The translations under genes and the position numbers were made by a program. From NCBI RefSeq assembly GCF_000982415.1, contig NZ_LANI01000005.1, forward strand, positions 268,336 to 332,335: 64,000 nucleotides of DNA, in the 5' to 3' direction. This stretch comes from Kiloniella litopenaei (GTDB lineage: Bacteria > Pseudomonadota > Alphaproteobacteria > Kiloniellales > Kiloniellaceae). The notes beneath the pieces were generated by a model. That model made no database searches and was not told where the DNA came from. It was given only the letters and a program-made list of their open reading frames with translations. Positions 28,011 to 35,916 of this stretch are shown piece after piece. Within the stretch, counting starts at the first letter, position 1. The number at the start of each line of letters is the position of its first letter.

Positions 28011-28040
28011 AAAGGCCCGGTGAATGAACACCGGGCCTTT
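28011..28040 (-). terminator. Intrinsic terminator after rpsA
   Basis: AAAGGCCCGGTG and CACCGGGCCTTT form a perfect 12-bp stem around AATGAA, followed by a T run on the minus strand. It begins 21 bp past the rpsA stop. Confidence 0.9.
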
Positions 28041-28061
28041 CTTTGAGCTGAAAAATTCAGC

Positions 28062-29753
28062 TTATTTTTTGTCTTCAGCAGCTTTGGAGAGAGCTTCGCC
28101 GAGAATATCGCCGAGGCTAGCACCAGAGTCTGTTGAACCGTAATCAGCCATTGCCTGTTTCTCTTCAGCAGCTTCGTGCTGTTTGATGGACAGGGCAATT
28201 TTGCGTGATTTGGAATCGATGTTAGTGATACGTGCGTCGATCTTCTCGCCAACTGCGAAACGATCTGTGCGCTGTTCACTACGCTCACGGGAAAGTTCAG
28301 TTTTGCGGATTGTGCCAGTAGCACCATCAGCGATCTGTACTTCGAGAGCACCATCAGTAACGGCTGTAATAGTACAGGTAACAACAGCACCTTTTTTCAG
28401 ACCCTCAACAGAACCTGCGAAAGGATCAGAGCTGAGCTGTTTGATACCAAGGCTGATGCGTTCTTTATCAACGTCAACGTCGAGAACTTTAACCTTAACC
28501 ATGTCACCTTTGTTGTATTCTTTAACAGCTTCGTCACCGGAAAGTTCCCAGTTCAGATCTGAAAGGTGAACCATGCCGTCGATTTCGCCGGGAAGACCAA
28601 CAAACAGACCGAATTCGGTGATGTTTTTGATTTCGCCTTCAAGCTCGGATTCAGCAGGGTGGTTTGCCTGGAATGATTCCCATGGGTTGGAAGAACATTG
28701 TTTCAGGCCAAGGCTGATACGACGTTTTGATTCGTCAACATCAAGAACCATAACAGCAACTTCCTGGCTCGTAGAAACGATTTTGCCAGGGTGGATGTTT
28801 TTCTTGGTCCAAGACATTTCAGAAACGTGAACAAGACCTTCGATACCAGCTTCTAGTTCAACAAAGGCACCGTAGTCAGTGATGTTGGTCACGCGACCTT
28901 CAAGCTTCGCGCCCATTGGGTATTTAGCTGCAACGCCATCCCAAGGATCAGTCTCAAGCTGTTTCATGCCCAGGCTGATACGCTGTGTTTCAGCGTTGAA
29001 GCGAATAACCTGAACATCAACCTGTTGGCCGATTGTCAGTTTTTCACTTGGGTGGTTGATACGTTTCCAGGAAATATCAGTAACGTGCAACAGACCGTCA
29101 ACGCCACCAAGATCAACGAAGGCACCGTAGTCAGTGATGTTTTTAACAACACCCTGAAGAACCTGACCTTCATTAAGGTTCTGGATAAGCTCTGAACGTT
29201 GCTCTGCACGGGTTTCTTCCAGAACAGCGCGACGGGAAACAACGATGTTACCACGTGCACGATCCATTTTCAGGATCTGGAATGGCTGTGCATTGCCCAT
29301 CAATGGGGAAACGTCACGAACTGGGCGGATGTCAACCTGGCTGCCTGGCAAGAATGCCACGGCGCCGGAAAGGTCAACAGTGAAGCCACCTTTAACACGA
29401 CCAAAGATAACGCCGTTAACGCGCTCATTGTCGCCAAAGGATTTTTCAAGCTGTGTCCAGGCTTCTTCGCGCTTCGCTTTATCACGAGAGACCATAACGT
29501 CTCCGTTTTTGCTTTCCATGCGCTCGAGGTAAACTTCTACCTCATCCCCGACTTTAACTTCGGGAGCCTGACCAGCGTCAGCAAATTCTTTAAGTGCAAC
29601 TCGGCCCTCAGATTTGAGGCCTACATCAACAAGGGCAACATCGCCTTCGATGGCAACGATCATGCCTTTAAGTACATTACCTTCCAGACGATCGGATTGA
29701 CCGAGGGATTCGTCTAGCAGGTCGGCAAAGCTTTCAGTAGCTGCTTCAGCCAT
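28062..29753 (-). CDS. rpsA: 30S ribosomal protein S1
   Basis: A 563-residue S1 with six S1/OB repeats. The central ones show the standard repeated form ITDYGAFVDLGGVDGLLHVTD and ITDYGAFVELEAGIEGLVHVSE. S1 binds mRNA leaders and brings them to the 30S subunit. The length equals the six-domain proteobacterial type. The gene lies between cmk and ihfB, as in most proteobacteria, and ends in a strong terminator. About 136 bp separate it from cmk, probably including its own promoter, as expected for a highly expressed gene. Confidence 0.97.
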   Translation of the reverse strand: MAEAATESFADLLDESLGQSDRLEGNVLKGMIVAIEGDVALVDVGLKSEGRVALKEFADAGQAPEVKVGDEVEVYLERMESKNGDVMVSRDKAKREEAWTQLEKSFGDNERVNGVIFGRVKGGFTVDLSGAVAFLPGSQVDIRPVRDVSPLMGNAQPFQILKMDRARGNIVVSRRAVLEETRAEQRSELIQNLNEGQVLQGVVKNITDYGAFVDLGGVDGLLHVTDISWKRINHPSEKLTIGQQVDVQVIRFNAETQRISLGMKQLETDPWDGVAAKYPMGAKLEGRVTNITDYGAFVELEAGIEGLVHVSEMSWTKKNIHPGKIVSTSQEVAVMVLDVDESKRRISLGLKQCSSNPWESFQANHPAESELEGEIKNITEFGLFVGLPGEIDGMVHLSDLNWELSGDEAVKEYNKGDMVKVKVLDVDVDKERISLGIKQLSSDPFAGSVEGLKKGAVVTCTITAVTDGALEVQIADGATGTIRKTELSRERSEQRTDRFAVGEKIDARITNIDSKSRKIALSIKQHEAAEEKQAMADYGSTDSGASLGDILGEALSKAAEDKK

Positions 29754-29889
29754 GGGTTAATATTCCTTTCAAAAGGTTCGCACTATACAGGCCGGCCGGT
29801 TTTTCCGGCGGTCTACCCAGGACCATCCCGGGCTAGTAAAATTATACTGAGAGAAACAAACGGAACATCTTGATAAGATGTCCGGGATT

Positions 29890-30531
29890 TTAAAGAGAAA
29901 GCCGCTCGCTTACGAGTGACTTTGCAACTTCAAAAGCCTTGTCGGCATCCATATCGCTGGTGTCCAGAGTGACCGCATCTTCAGCAGCCCGCAAGGGAGC
30001 CGTAGCGCGATTACGATCCCGCTCATCACGTTCACGTAAATCTTCCAGTACGCGGGCGTATATAGACTCATCGCCACGATCAAGCAACTCTTTATGTCTG
30101 CGTTTTGCTCGGACTTCCGGCGTTGCAGAGATGAAAAGCTTGATTTCTGCATCGGGGCAAACAACTGTACCGATATCTCTGCCGTCCAGAACAGCACCTA
30201 AGTGATTGTTTGGCGGTGCTTTTGCAAAGTTACGTTGAAATTCCAGCAAAGATTTTCGCACTTCCTGATTAGCAGCAACAATAGATGCTGCCTGTCCAAC
30301 TTTTTCGTCACGAAGGTCACTACGATTAATGTCATCTGCAGTAAAACTGTCTGCAACCTTTGCGGCAACAACGGAGTCGTTTGGGTCACTCCCCCGCTCC
30401 AAAATCAGAGATGCGACTGCTCTGTAGAGAGAACCGGTATCCAAATAGGCAAAGTTGATTGTGGCGGCGAGACGACGCGCCAGAGTTCCCTTGCCAGAAG
30501 CAACGGGACCATCAATAGCGATAACAGGCAA
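29890..30531 (-). CDS. cmk: Cytidylate kinase
   Basis: A 213-residue CMP/dCMP kinase. The P-loop is IAIDGPVASGKGTLARRLA, and AYLDTGSLYRAVA and LDGRDIGTVVCPDAEIKLFI are family blocks for nucleotide and CMP binding. It recycles CMP for RNA, DNA and lipid synthesis. Order aroA-cmk-rpsA is widely conserved. It starts 56 bp after aroA. A 7-bp stem (ACATCTT/AAGATGT) just past the stop has no T run, so read-through into rpsA is possible. Confidence 0.96.
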   Translation of the reverse strand: MPVIAIDGPVASGKGTLARRLAATINFAYLDTGSLYRAVASLILERGSDPNDSVVAAKVADSFTADDINRSDLRDEKVGQAASIVAANQEVRKSLLEFQRNFAKAPPNNHLGAVLDGRDIGTVVCPDAEIKLFISATPEVRAKRRHKELLDRGDESIYARVLEDLRERDERDRNRATAPLRAAEDAVTLDTSDMDADKAFEVAKSLVSERLSL

Positions 30532-30587
30532 AGTCTTTTCCTTTTTATCCAGCCGATAATTATTATCTCAGTAAACGGATGGTAAGG

Positions 30588-31913
30588 TTAACCGATTTGT
30601 GCACCCAAGCCGTTCATCAGTTTGGCAAAGTCCGGGAAACTGGTGTCGATTGCATCAGCATCCAGAACCTTAACCGGTTCTTTTGCGGCCATACCCATAA
30701 CCAAGAAGCTCATGGCGATACGGTGATCAAAATGCGTTGTGATCGTACCACCACCTTTTACGTCAGTGGGGGATCCTTCTACGATCAAATAATCATCGCC
30801 TTCTTCACAGGTAACGCCACAAGCTTTGAGACCATTGGCAACAGCTGAAAGGCGATCGCTTTCTTTGACACGAAGTTCGCCAAGACCTTCCATAATGGTC
30901 TTTCCTTCGGCAAAAGACGCGGCAATTGCCAGAATAGGATATTCATCAATCATGGACGGTGCACGTTCTGCGGGAACGGTGATGCCCTTGAGCTTGCTGG
31001 CGCGAACCACGAGATCTGCGACGGGTTCACCTGCTTCGGTACGCTCGTTTTCCAGCGTGATGTCAGCACCCATTTCTTTCAATGTGATGTAAATTCCGTT
31101 GCGGTGCGGGTTCATGCCGATACCGGGAAGGCGAAGCTCAGATCCTTCGTTGATAAGGGCTGCGACTGTTGGGAAGGCCGCAGAAGAGGGATCTGAGGGA
31201 ACATGCACATCAGCCGCTTTCAGTTCTGGTTGACCGACAATGGTTGTCTCCCGGCCTTCCTCGGTCTGGGTGACGCGGACTTCGGCCCCGAAGTGACGGA
31301 GCATCAGTTCGGTATGGTCGCGGGTATGTTCTGTCTCGATTACTGTTGTCTCGCCGGGGGTATTCAGTCCGGCAAGGAGAATACAGGATTTCACCTGTGC
31401 CGACGCCATTGGTAATTTGTAGCGGATAGGCATGGGCGTTTCAGCCCCCTGTACCATAAGCGGAAGACGTTGACCGGAACGGCAATGAACCTGTGTTCCC
31501 ATTTCAGCCAATGGATTGGCAACCCGGCCCATGGGACGCTTTCTGAGGGATGCATCCCCGGTCATAAAGGTGGTGATAGGGTGACTTCCCAGAATACCCA
31601 TAAGCAATCTGGCGGATGTCCCTGAATTTCCCATGTCCAAAACATCTTCGGGTTCACAAAGACCGCCAATGCCGCGCCCTTCTATATGCCAGACACCTTG
31701 GTCATCCCGTTCAACATGGGCCCCCAAAGCACGCATGGCTTTGGCCGTAGCCAGCACATCTTCGCCTTCTAGCATGCCAAAAACATTGGTTTTTCCAATC
31801 GCGAGAGCCCCAAACATCAGGGACCTATGCGAGATAGATTTGTCGCCGGGAACTTTCACCGTGCCTTTGAGTGAAGAACTTGGGGTTGAAGACAGAGAAT
31901 TGTCGCTGGTCAT
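30588..31913 (-). CDS. aroA: 3-phosphoshikimate 1-carboxyvinyltransferase (EPSP synthase)
   Basis: A 441-residue EPSP synthase, sixth step of the shikimate pathway to aromatic amino acids. The N-terminal block [19 protein letters not shown], the [15 protein letters not shown] block and the C-terminal [17 protein letters not shown] are clear. Ala follows Gly in the MGNSGTSAR site, as in many bacterial enzymes. I start at ATG 31913. The frame continues open for 82 codons upstream, but that stretch is unlike AroA and lies in the intergenic region. The chosen ATG is preceded by three tandem GGAATAC-like heptamers, the last of which can serve as ribosome site. Confidence 0.95.
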   Translation of the reverse strand: MTSDNSLSSTPSSSLKGTVKVPGDKSISHRSLMFGALAIGKTNVFGMLEGEDVLATAKAMRALGAHVERDDQGVWHIEGRGIGGLCEPEDVLDMGNSGTSARLLMGILGSHPITTFMTGDASLRKRPMGRVANPLAEMGTQVHCRSGQRLPLMVQGAETPMPIRYKLPMASAQVKSCILLAGLNTPGETTVIETEHTRDHTELMLRHFGAEVRVTQTEEGRETTIVGQPELKAADVHVPSDPSSAAFPTVAALINEGSELRLPGIGMNPHRNGIYITLKEMGADITLENERTEAGEPVADLVVRASKLKGITVPAERAPSMIDEYPILAIAASFAEGKTIMEGLGELRVKESDRLSAVANGLKACGVTCEEGDDYLIVEGSPTDVKGGGTITTHFDHRIAMSFLVMGMAAKEPVKVLDADAIDTSFPDFAKLMNGLGAQIG

Positions 31914-32271
31914 TAATGTATTCCGTGTTCCGTATTCCAGATTCGTCGCGAGTTCCACCCCTAACGAATCTGTGCGAATCTGTATGTGTTCAAGATCTGA
32001 TGCGGTATCCCCGTCACAGAACTTCAACGTGCAGTGTGATCCTAAAGAATTGTTTCGGGTTTCTTTTATAGAGGAAAACCGCCTTTTACCAGAGCTTGAT
32101 ATTGATAAAGATCGGGCTTGTGCATGACAAAGTGGGGAAAAGTTAAAAAATTTTCTCAATATTTAAATTGTCATTCACCCTTTGTTGACAGTCTGCAGCG
32201 ATCATGGCATTTGCAGTTTTTTCGAAAGCCATTGTGTGGTTGTTACAAAATTCTAGTTGGAGGATCTGGCT
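31914..32271. other. Divergent intergenic region aroA / TIGR02300 gene
   Basis: This 358-bp stretch has no convincing gene. It holds the heptamer repeat next to aroA and a double CGAATCTGT about 50 bp further in. A TTGACA at about 32184 could be a -35 element for the plus-strand gene, but I see no good -10 at 17 bases. Confidence 0.5.
31918..31938 (-). repeat. Three tandem heptamers before the aroA start
   Basis: On the minus strand GGAATAC, GGAACAC, GGAATAC stand in direct succession and end four bases before the aroA ATG. Each carries GGAA, so the repeat places several weak Shine-Dalgarno-like sites in phase. Confidence 0.8.
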
Positions 32272-32604
32272 GTGAGTAAGCCGGAATGGGGTAGCAAACG
32301 TACCTGTCTAAGCTGTAAGGCAAAATTTTACGATTTTAAGAAATCGCCAATTGTGTGCCCGAAATGTGGAACAGAATTGGATTTGACCGCAAAATCAGGG
32401 CGCCCAAAGCAATCTGCCAAGGCGCAGGCTGAAGAAGCAAGTGAAGCACAGGATATTGATCTGGATACATCCGATGACGTTGTTGACTTCCCGGATGAAG
32501 AAGAATTACTTCACATTGATGACGGTGATGATCTGGATCCGGATGATGATGATGATGATCTTCAAAGTGTAAGCGGCGGCGCTGGTGGTATCAGCGACGA
32601 CTAA
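32272..32604 (+). CDS. TIGR02300-family acidic zinc-ribbon protein
   Basis: A 110-residue protein of the TIGR02300 family (FYDLN-acid type), found mainly in Alphaproteobacteria and of unknown function. The N-terminus has a zinc-ribbon-like pair, CLSCKAKFYDFKK then CPKCGTEL. The C-terminal half is extremely acidic, with runs of Asp (residues about 60-100), and is probably disordered. The GTG at 32272 is chosen because GGAGG lies eight bases upstream. A TTG at 32257 would put the ribosome site inside the gene. It is divergent from aroA and followed by tRNA-Ala. Confidence 0.85.
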   Translation: MSKPEWGSKRTCLSCKAKFYDFKKSPIVCPKCGTELDLTAKSGRPKQSAKAQAEEASEAQDIDLDTSDDVVDFPDEEELLHIDDGDDLDPDDDDDDLQSVSGGAGGISDD

Positions 32605-32688
32605 GTCGTTTAAATCCTAACCAGAAGAGGGCTTTTCTTTTCGCAAGGAAAAATTTTTCTTGCCAAGGAGGAAAAGACGACATATTTT

Positions 32689-32714
32689 CCGCCGCATCAG
32701 CTGCTTTGCGGCGG
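32689..32714 (+). terminator. Hairpin just before tRNA-Ala
   Basis: CCGCCGCA and TGCGGCGG form a perfect 8-bp stem around ten bases, ending seven bases before the tRNA 5' end. With no T run it may be a weak terminator for the gene upstream or part of the tRNA precursor leader. Confidence 0.4.
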
Positions 32715-32721
32715 ATAAATT

Positions 32722-32797
32722 GGGGCCATAGCTCAGCTGGGAGAGCGCTTCGCTGGCAGCGAAGAGGTCAGGAGTTCGATCCTCCTTGGCTCCACCA
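32722..32797 (+). tRNA. tRNA-Ala (anticodon GGC)
   Basis: 76 nt with all cloverleaf parts: acceptor GGGGCCA/TGGCTCC, D arm GCTC/GAGC, anticodon stem CTTCG/CGAAG with loop CTGGCAG (anticodon GGC at loop positions 3-5), T arm with GTTCGATC, and an encoded CCA end. It reads alanine GCC and GCU codons. A terminator follows after two bases. Confidence 0.97.
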
Positions 32798-32799
32798 TC

Positions 32800-32830
32800 A
32801 AAACCCACTGCCTAAAGCAGTGGGTTTTGT
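32800..32830 (+). terminator. Intrinsic terminator after tRNA-Ala
   Basis: AAAACCCACTGC and GCAGTGGGTTTT form a perfect 12-bp stem around CTAAA, with T bases at the end. Confidence 0.85.
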
Positions 32831-32868
32831 TCTTTTTGGCAAAAATATTCCCATAATTGCCCTCTACT

Positions 32869-33834
32869 CTACATGATATTTAGTAATTTTTCGCTCGGCT
32901 GGTCCGCGTCTATGCGCCATTTTCCACCCCGGGCAGGGGTAATGCCATCGAGATTTATAATTGTTGAGAGTATTCGGTCTATAAAGACCTCAGCGCGGCG
33001 GGTAAGTGACTGTCGTGACGGATAGAGGAGATAAATTGGTTTAGGAGGAACAGTGTAATCGGGTAGAACCTTTTCCAATGTACCATCATTCAGTTGGTCT
33101 TTTATCAACAGATAGGGAAGCTTTGTATAACCAATCCCTCTTTTTAACGCGTTTATAATTACATCTGGATTATCAAAGGTGTAATTCGATTGAATGTCCG
33201 CTTGATATTCTCGCCCGTCCTTTTGCACAATTTGTTTGCCAACCTTTTTTTCGTCGCGGTATTGGATCATAGGTATCTTAACCAAATCCTCTGGTTGTTT
33301 TGGGCGGCCATATCGGTTCAGAAAGTCGGGTGTGGCGGCAAGCATTAATTCCAGATCACCGATCTTGCGCGCCATGGCATCAGATTTTCCGAGTGATCCG
33401 ACGCGCACAGCCAGGTCGATACCATCCTTCACAAGATCAGCAAGTTGATCGCTAAGCTTGAGCGATATATCAAGTTCGGGATACTGGCTTTGCAGTTCAA
33501 AGACGATCGGGGCAACAAGGCTTTGCCCGATTGCCAGCGGGGCTGTAATTCGCAGTGGCCCGGTGAGGCTTTCGTCCAGATTCTTCAGTTCTTCGTGCAG
33601 TTTTGTGACTTGTTCAAGGATGTTTTGGGCATTGTTGTAAACAACCAGCCCTGCTTCTGTAGGCTTTACGCCTCGGGATGTTCTGAACAGCAATTCTTTC
33701 TGGAGGATACTTTCCAGCAAGGTAATCTGCTGGCTCACCGCAGGTTGACTGATATTTAACACCTTTGCTGCGCCCGAGAGCGAGCCTTTGTCAATGGAGG
33801 CAATGAAAGTCTGAAAAAGTTGCAGTCGATCCAT
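32869..33834 (-). CDS. LysR-family transcriptional regulator
   Basis: A 321-residue LysR regulator. The helix-turn-helix lies at about residues 1-60 (MDRLQLFQTFIASIDKGSLSG, then SQPAVSQQITLLE), with an effector-binding domain from about 90. It resembles the CrgA/DmlR-type subgroup in the block ITAPLAIGQSLVAPIVFEL. I start at the ATG at 33834, the standard N-terminus; the frame is open 11 codons further. It is divergent from the Tat-exported metallo-hydrolase gene at 33960, and the gap between them holds a perfect T-N11-A palindrome, so it probably regulates that gene. Confidence 0.9.
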   Translation of the reverse strand: MDRLQLFQTFIASIDKGSLSGAAKVLNISQPAVSQQITLLESILQKELLFRTSRGVKPTEAGLVVYNNAQNILEQVTKLHEELKNLDESLTGPLRITAPLAIGQSLVAPIVFELQSQYPELDISLKLSDQLADLVKDGIDLAVRVGSLGKSDAMARKIGDLELMLAATPDFLNRYGRPKQPEDLVKIPMIQYRDEKKVGKQIVQKDGREYQADIQSNYTFDNPDVIINALKRGIGYTKLPYLLIKDQLNDGTLEKVLPDYTVPPKPIYLLYPSRQSLTRRAEVFIDRILSTIINLDGITPARGGKWRIDADQPSEKLLNIM

Positions 33835-33847
33835 AGTAATCCCATGA

Positions 33848-33864
33848 TATAAGTAATGCTTATA
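33848..33864. promoter_or_regulatory. LysR-type operator between LysR and metallo-hydrolase genes
   Basis: TATAAG, five bases, CTTATA: a perfect inverted repeat with T-N11-A spacing, 14 bp from the LysR start in the 125-bp divergent gap. Binding here would block the regulator's own translation start region and could activate the opposite gene. Confidence 0.6.
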
Positions 33865-33959
33865 CAAGATATAGGCGCGAAGCCTCTCCCGATCCAGAAA
33901 AATATACTGATATTAAGCGGTATTGATTTGGATAACAGTGATATCGGGAAACTTTCGAC

Positions 33960-34964
33960 ATGACACTTTCAAGACGCGAGCTATTAAAGGGTTCATTATT
34001 AACCGGTGGTGCAGGGCTTGTTGCTTCCATGGCATCGCTTTCTGTTCCCATGCCGGGCTTTGCCGCGGCCCCGAAAGCGGGTGTGCAAACAACAGGTGCC
34101 TATCGTTTTTCGGTGGGTAATTTTGAAATAACGGCTTTGTTGGATGGCTATATTGACGCGGGGTCGGACCTGATTCCCAACTATGACCCGCAAGAGGCAG
34201 CCCAACTTTATAGAGATCAGTACCGGACGCCACCGGTTGATAAGATCCGGGTTCCGATTAATTCTTTTGTGGTGAACACAGGGGAGAAAATCATCCTGAT
34301 TGATTCAGGGACAGCGGACAATATGGGACCTACGCTCGGGCAGTTTACCGAGAATCTGAAAGCAGCAGGAATCACACCTGAATCTGTTGATGCGATTTTG
34401 CTAACCCATATGCATGTGGATCATATTTCTGGCATCACATCAAAAGAAGGGAAAGCACACTTTCCCAATGCAGAATTGATTGTGCATAAGAATGATTGGG
34501 ACTTTTGGCATGACGATGCGTATATTTCGAAGGCATCTGATTTCCTAAAAACAAATTCTGCTAATGCCAAGGCCATGTCTGCGCCTTATGCAAAGCGCTT
34601 GACCCTTATCGATAAAGACGGCGAAGTTTTGCCGGGTATCGAGGCTGTCGCGTTACCGGGGCACACGCCGGGGCACACGCCGGGGCACACAGGGTTTGTT
34701 CTGCGTTCGGAAGGTCAGGAAGTTTTGATTTGGGGGGATCTTGTTCACTTCACAGCATTACAATTCCAGCATCCTGAATGGAGCATTGCCTTTGATATTG
34801 ATATGCAGCAAGCTGAACAAACCCGTCGCAGAATGCTGGATTGGGTAAGCGCAGACAGAGTTGCAGTACTGGGTAGTCATCTGGAATTTCCGGGTCTTGG
34901 ACATGTTGCTCAAGACAAGGGGGCTTACAGGTATTATCAATCAAGTTGGCAGTATCAATTATAA
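33960..34964 (+). CDS. Tat-exported MBL-fold metallo-hydrolase
   Basis: A 334-residue metallo-beta-lactamase-fold hydrolase. It begins with a twin-arginine signal (TLSRRELLKGSLL, hydrophobic core, cleavage probably after GFAAA), so it should act folded in the periplasm. The zinc site motif is LLTHMHVDHISGI, with further ligands in LPGHTPGH and IWGDLVHF. The substrate is unknown; relatives include lactonases and other hydrolases. The GHTP unit is present in extra copy (GHTPGHTPGHTG) through a 12-bp tandem DNA repeat beside a metal-ligand loop. The stop codon lies inside the first copy of a 19-bp tandem duplication. A strong terminator follows. Confidence 0.87.
   Translation: MTLSRRELLKGSLLTGGAGLVASMASLSVPMPGFAAAPKAGVQTTGAYRFSVGNFEITALLDGYIDAGSDLIPNYDPQEAAQLYRDQYRTPPVDKIRVPINSFVVNTGEKIILIDSGTADNMGPTLGQFTENLKAAGITPESVDAILLTHMHVDHISGITSKEGKAHFPNAELIVHKNDWDFWHDDAYISKASDFLKTNSANAKAMSAPYAKRLTLIDKDGEVLPGIEAVALPGHTPGHTPGHTGFVLRSEGQEVLIWGDLVHFTALQFQHPEWSIAFDIDMQQAEQTRRRMLDWVSADRVAVLGSHLEFPGLGHVAQDKGAYRYYQSSWQYQL
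34656..34690 (+). repeat. 12-bp tandem repeat inside the metallo-hydrolase gene
   Basis: CCGGGGCACACG occurs at 34656 and 34668, with an 11-of-12 third copy at 34680. It is in frame and encodes the repeated Gly-His-Thr-Pro. It is a typical substrate for replication slippage. Confidence 0.95.
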
Positions 34965-34986
34965 GCCGCAGTATCAATTATAAGCC
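34949..34986 (+). repeat. 19-bp perfect tandem duplication at the stop codon
   Basis: Two identical copies of a 19-base unit beginning GCAGTATCAA and ending TAAGCC lie at 34949-34967 and 34968-34986. The first copy contains the metallo-hydrolase stop codon, so the duplication leaves the protein unchanged. Confidence 0.97.
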
Positions 34987-34993
34987 AAAGAAT

Positions 34994-35030
34994 CGGGCTG
35001 CATACAGAGGTGTATGCAGCCCGAATTCTT
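34994..35030 (+). terminator. Intrinsic terminator after the metallo-hydrolase gene
   Basis: CGGGCTGCATACA and TGTATGCAGCCCG form a perfect 13-bp stem with loop GAGG, followed by AATTCTTGTT. Confidence 0.8.
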
Positions 35031-35077
35031 GTTCAGCGCTCAACTGTGTTAGACTGTTATGATACTCTACAGGGTAT

Positions 35078-35105
35078 GCCCCGAATAATAGGCCCCGAAC
35101 AATAG
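35078..35105 (+). repeat. 14-bp tandem repeat before the solute-binding gene
   Basis: GCCCCGAATAATAG (35078-35091) is followed at once by GCCCCGAACAATAG (35092-35105), 13 of 14 identical. It lies 29 bp before the downstream start codon, in the probable leader. Confidence 0.9.
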
Positions 35106-35133
35106 ACACAGGAAAATAGAGTTGAGAGCTTTG

Positions 35134-35907
35134 ATGAGAATTTATTCAAAACGCTTTATTTTTTCTTGTTTCAAAAATTTACTTCTAGCGCTTGGTTTGG
35201 CTTACCCAAGTTACCTTTGGGCCGACAGCAATGAATTGAATTTTGTAACACTTCAACATGCGCCCTATGGATTTTTATCTGAGACAGGGGAAAAACGTGG
35301 GTATCTCTACGATCTTACAAATGTCTTGAGGAAAGAGGCCGGATTTCATGGCACGCATGAAATCGTTCCAACGCTACGTGTGTTTAGTGAACTGGAAGAA
35401 GGCAGTGCTCATTGTTCTGTATTGGCGCGAGTGCCTGTACCGGATGCGCGATATGAAAAGCTTGCGCCGATTGGCAAAAGCATCACTGTATCTGCTATTC
35501 CAAGAAAACCTATTATTTTGAATAACTATAGTGATTTAGCTGGTAAGAAAATTGGTGTTCCCAGGGGTGTTTTTGTGGGGGAGCCTTTTGATTCAGATGA
35601 CACGCTGTTGAAAGTCCCAACTAAAAATTATGACCTTAGCAGTGCGATGTTTAAAAGCGGTCGGGTCGATGTGGTTATAGGGGCTTATGATAGCATGTTG
35701 TTTAACATGCGAAAAATGGGGGTGGATCTTTCGGAAATTGGACAGGCCTATGTTTTTAAGACAGTTGAATTCTGGTTAATGTGCCAGCCGGGAAAGGTCT
35801 CCACAGCGCAAAAGAAACGTTTGGTCGAGGCTACGGACAAGCTGAGAGAAAGCGGGACGATTAAGCGAATTATTGACAAATATCTTCAGCCTGACAGTAC
35901 ATCGTAA
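35134..35907 (+). CDS. Periplasmic solute-binding protein, family 3-like
   Basis: A 257-residue protein resembling bacterial extracellular solute-binding proteins of family 3 (amino-acid-type). An N-terminal signal peptide (basic start, hydrophobic LLLALGLAYPSYLWA, cleavage near Ala-Asp) is followed by two lobes. The hinge-like stretch SDLAGKKIGVPRGV and a C-terminal LRESGTIKRIIDKYL are typical. No transporter genes are adjacent, so it may be an orphan receptor or serve a transporter elsewhere. The ATG at 35134 is preferred over a TTG at 35122. The gene is preceded by a 14-bp tandem repeat. Confidence 0.75.
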   Translation: MRIYSKRFIFSCFKNLLLALGLAYPSYLWADSNELNFVTLQHAPYGFLSETGEKRGYLYDLTNVLRKEAGFHGTHEIVPTLRVFSELEEGSAHCSVLARVPVPDARYEKLAPIGKSITVSAIPRKPIILNNYSDLAGKKIGVPRGVFVGEPFDSDDTLLKVPTKNYDLSSAMFKSGRVDVVIGAYDSMLFNMRKMGVDLSEIGQAYVFKTVEFWLMCQPGKVSTAQKKRLVEATDKLRESGTIKRIIDKYLQPDSTS

Positions 35908-35916
35908 TCTACGTTT

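Noticed and set aside
29199..29717. 172-codon plus-strand frame opposite rpsA
   Set aside because: It arises from the regular codon use of a highly expressed gene; the opposite frame is a clear S1 protein.
31914..32159. 82-codon open extension of aroA
   Set aside because: The residues are unlike EPSP synthases, and a normal AroA N-terminus starts at 31913. The open frame is most likely chance.
32617..32808. 63-codon minus-strand frame across the tRNA
   Set aside because: Its peptide (GGAKEDRTPDLF) is the well-known false translation of a tRNA antisense strand.
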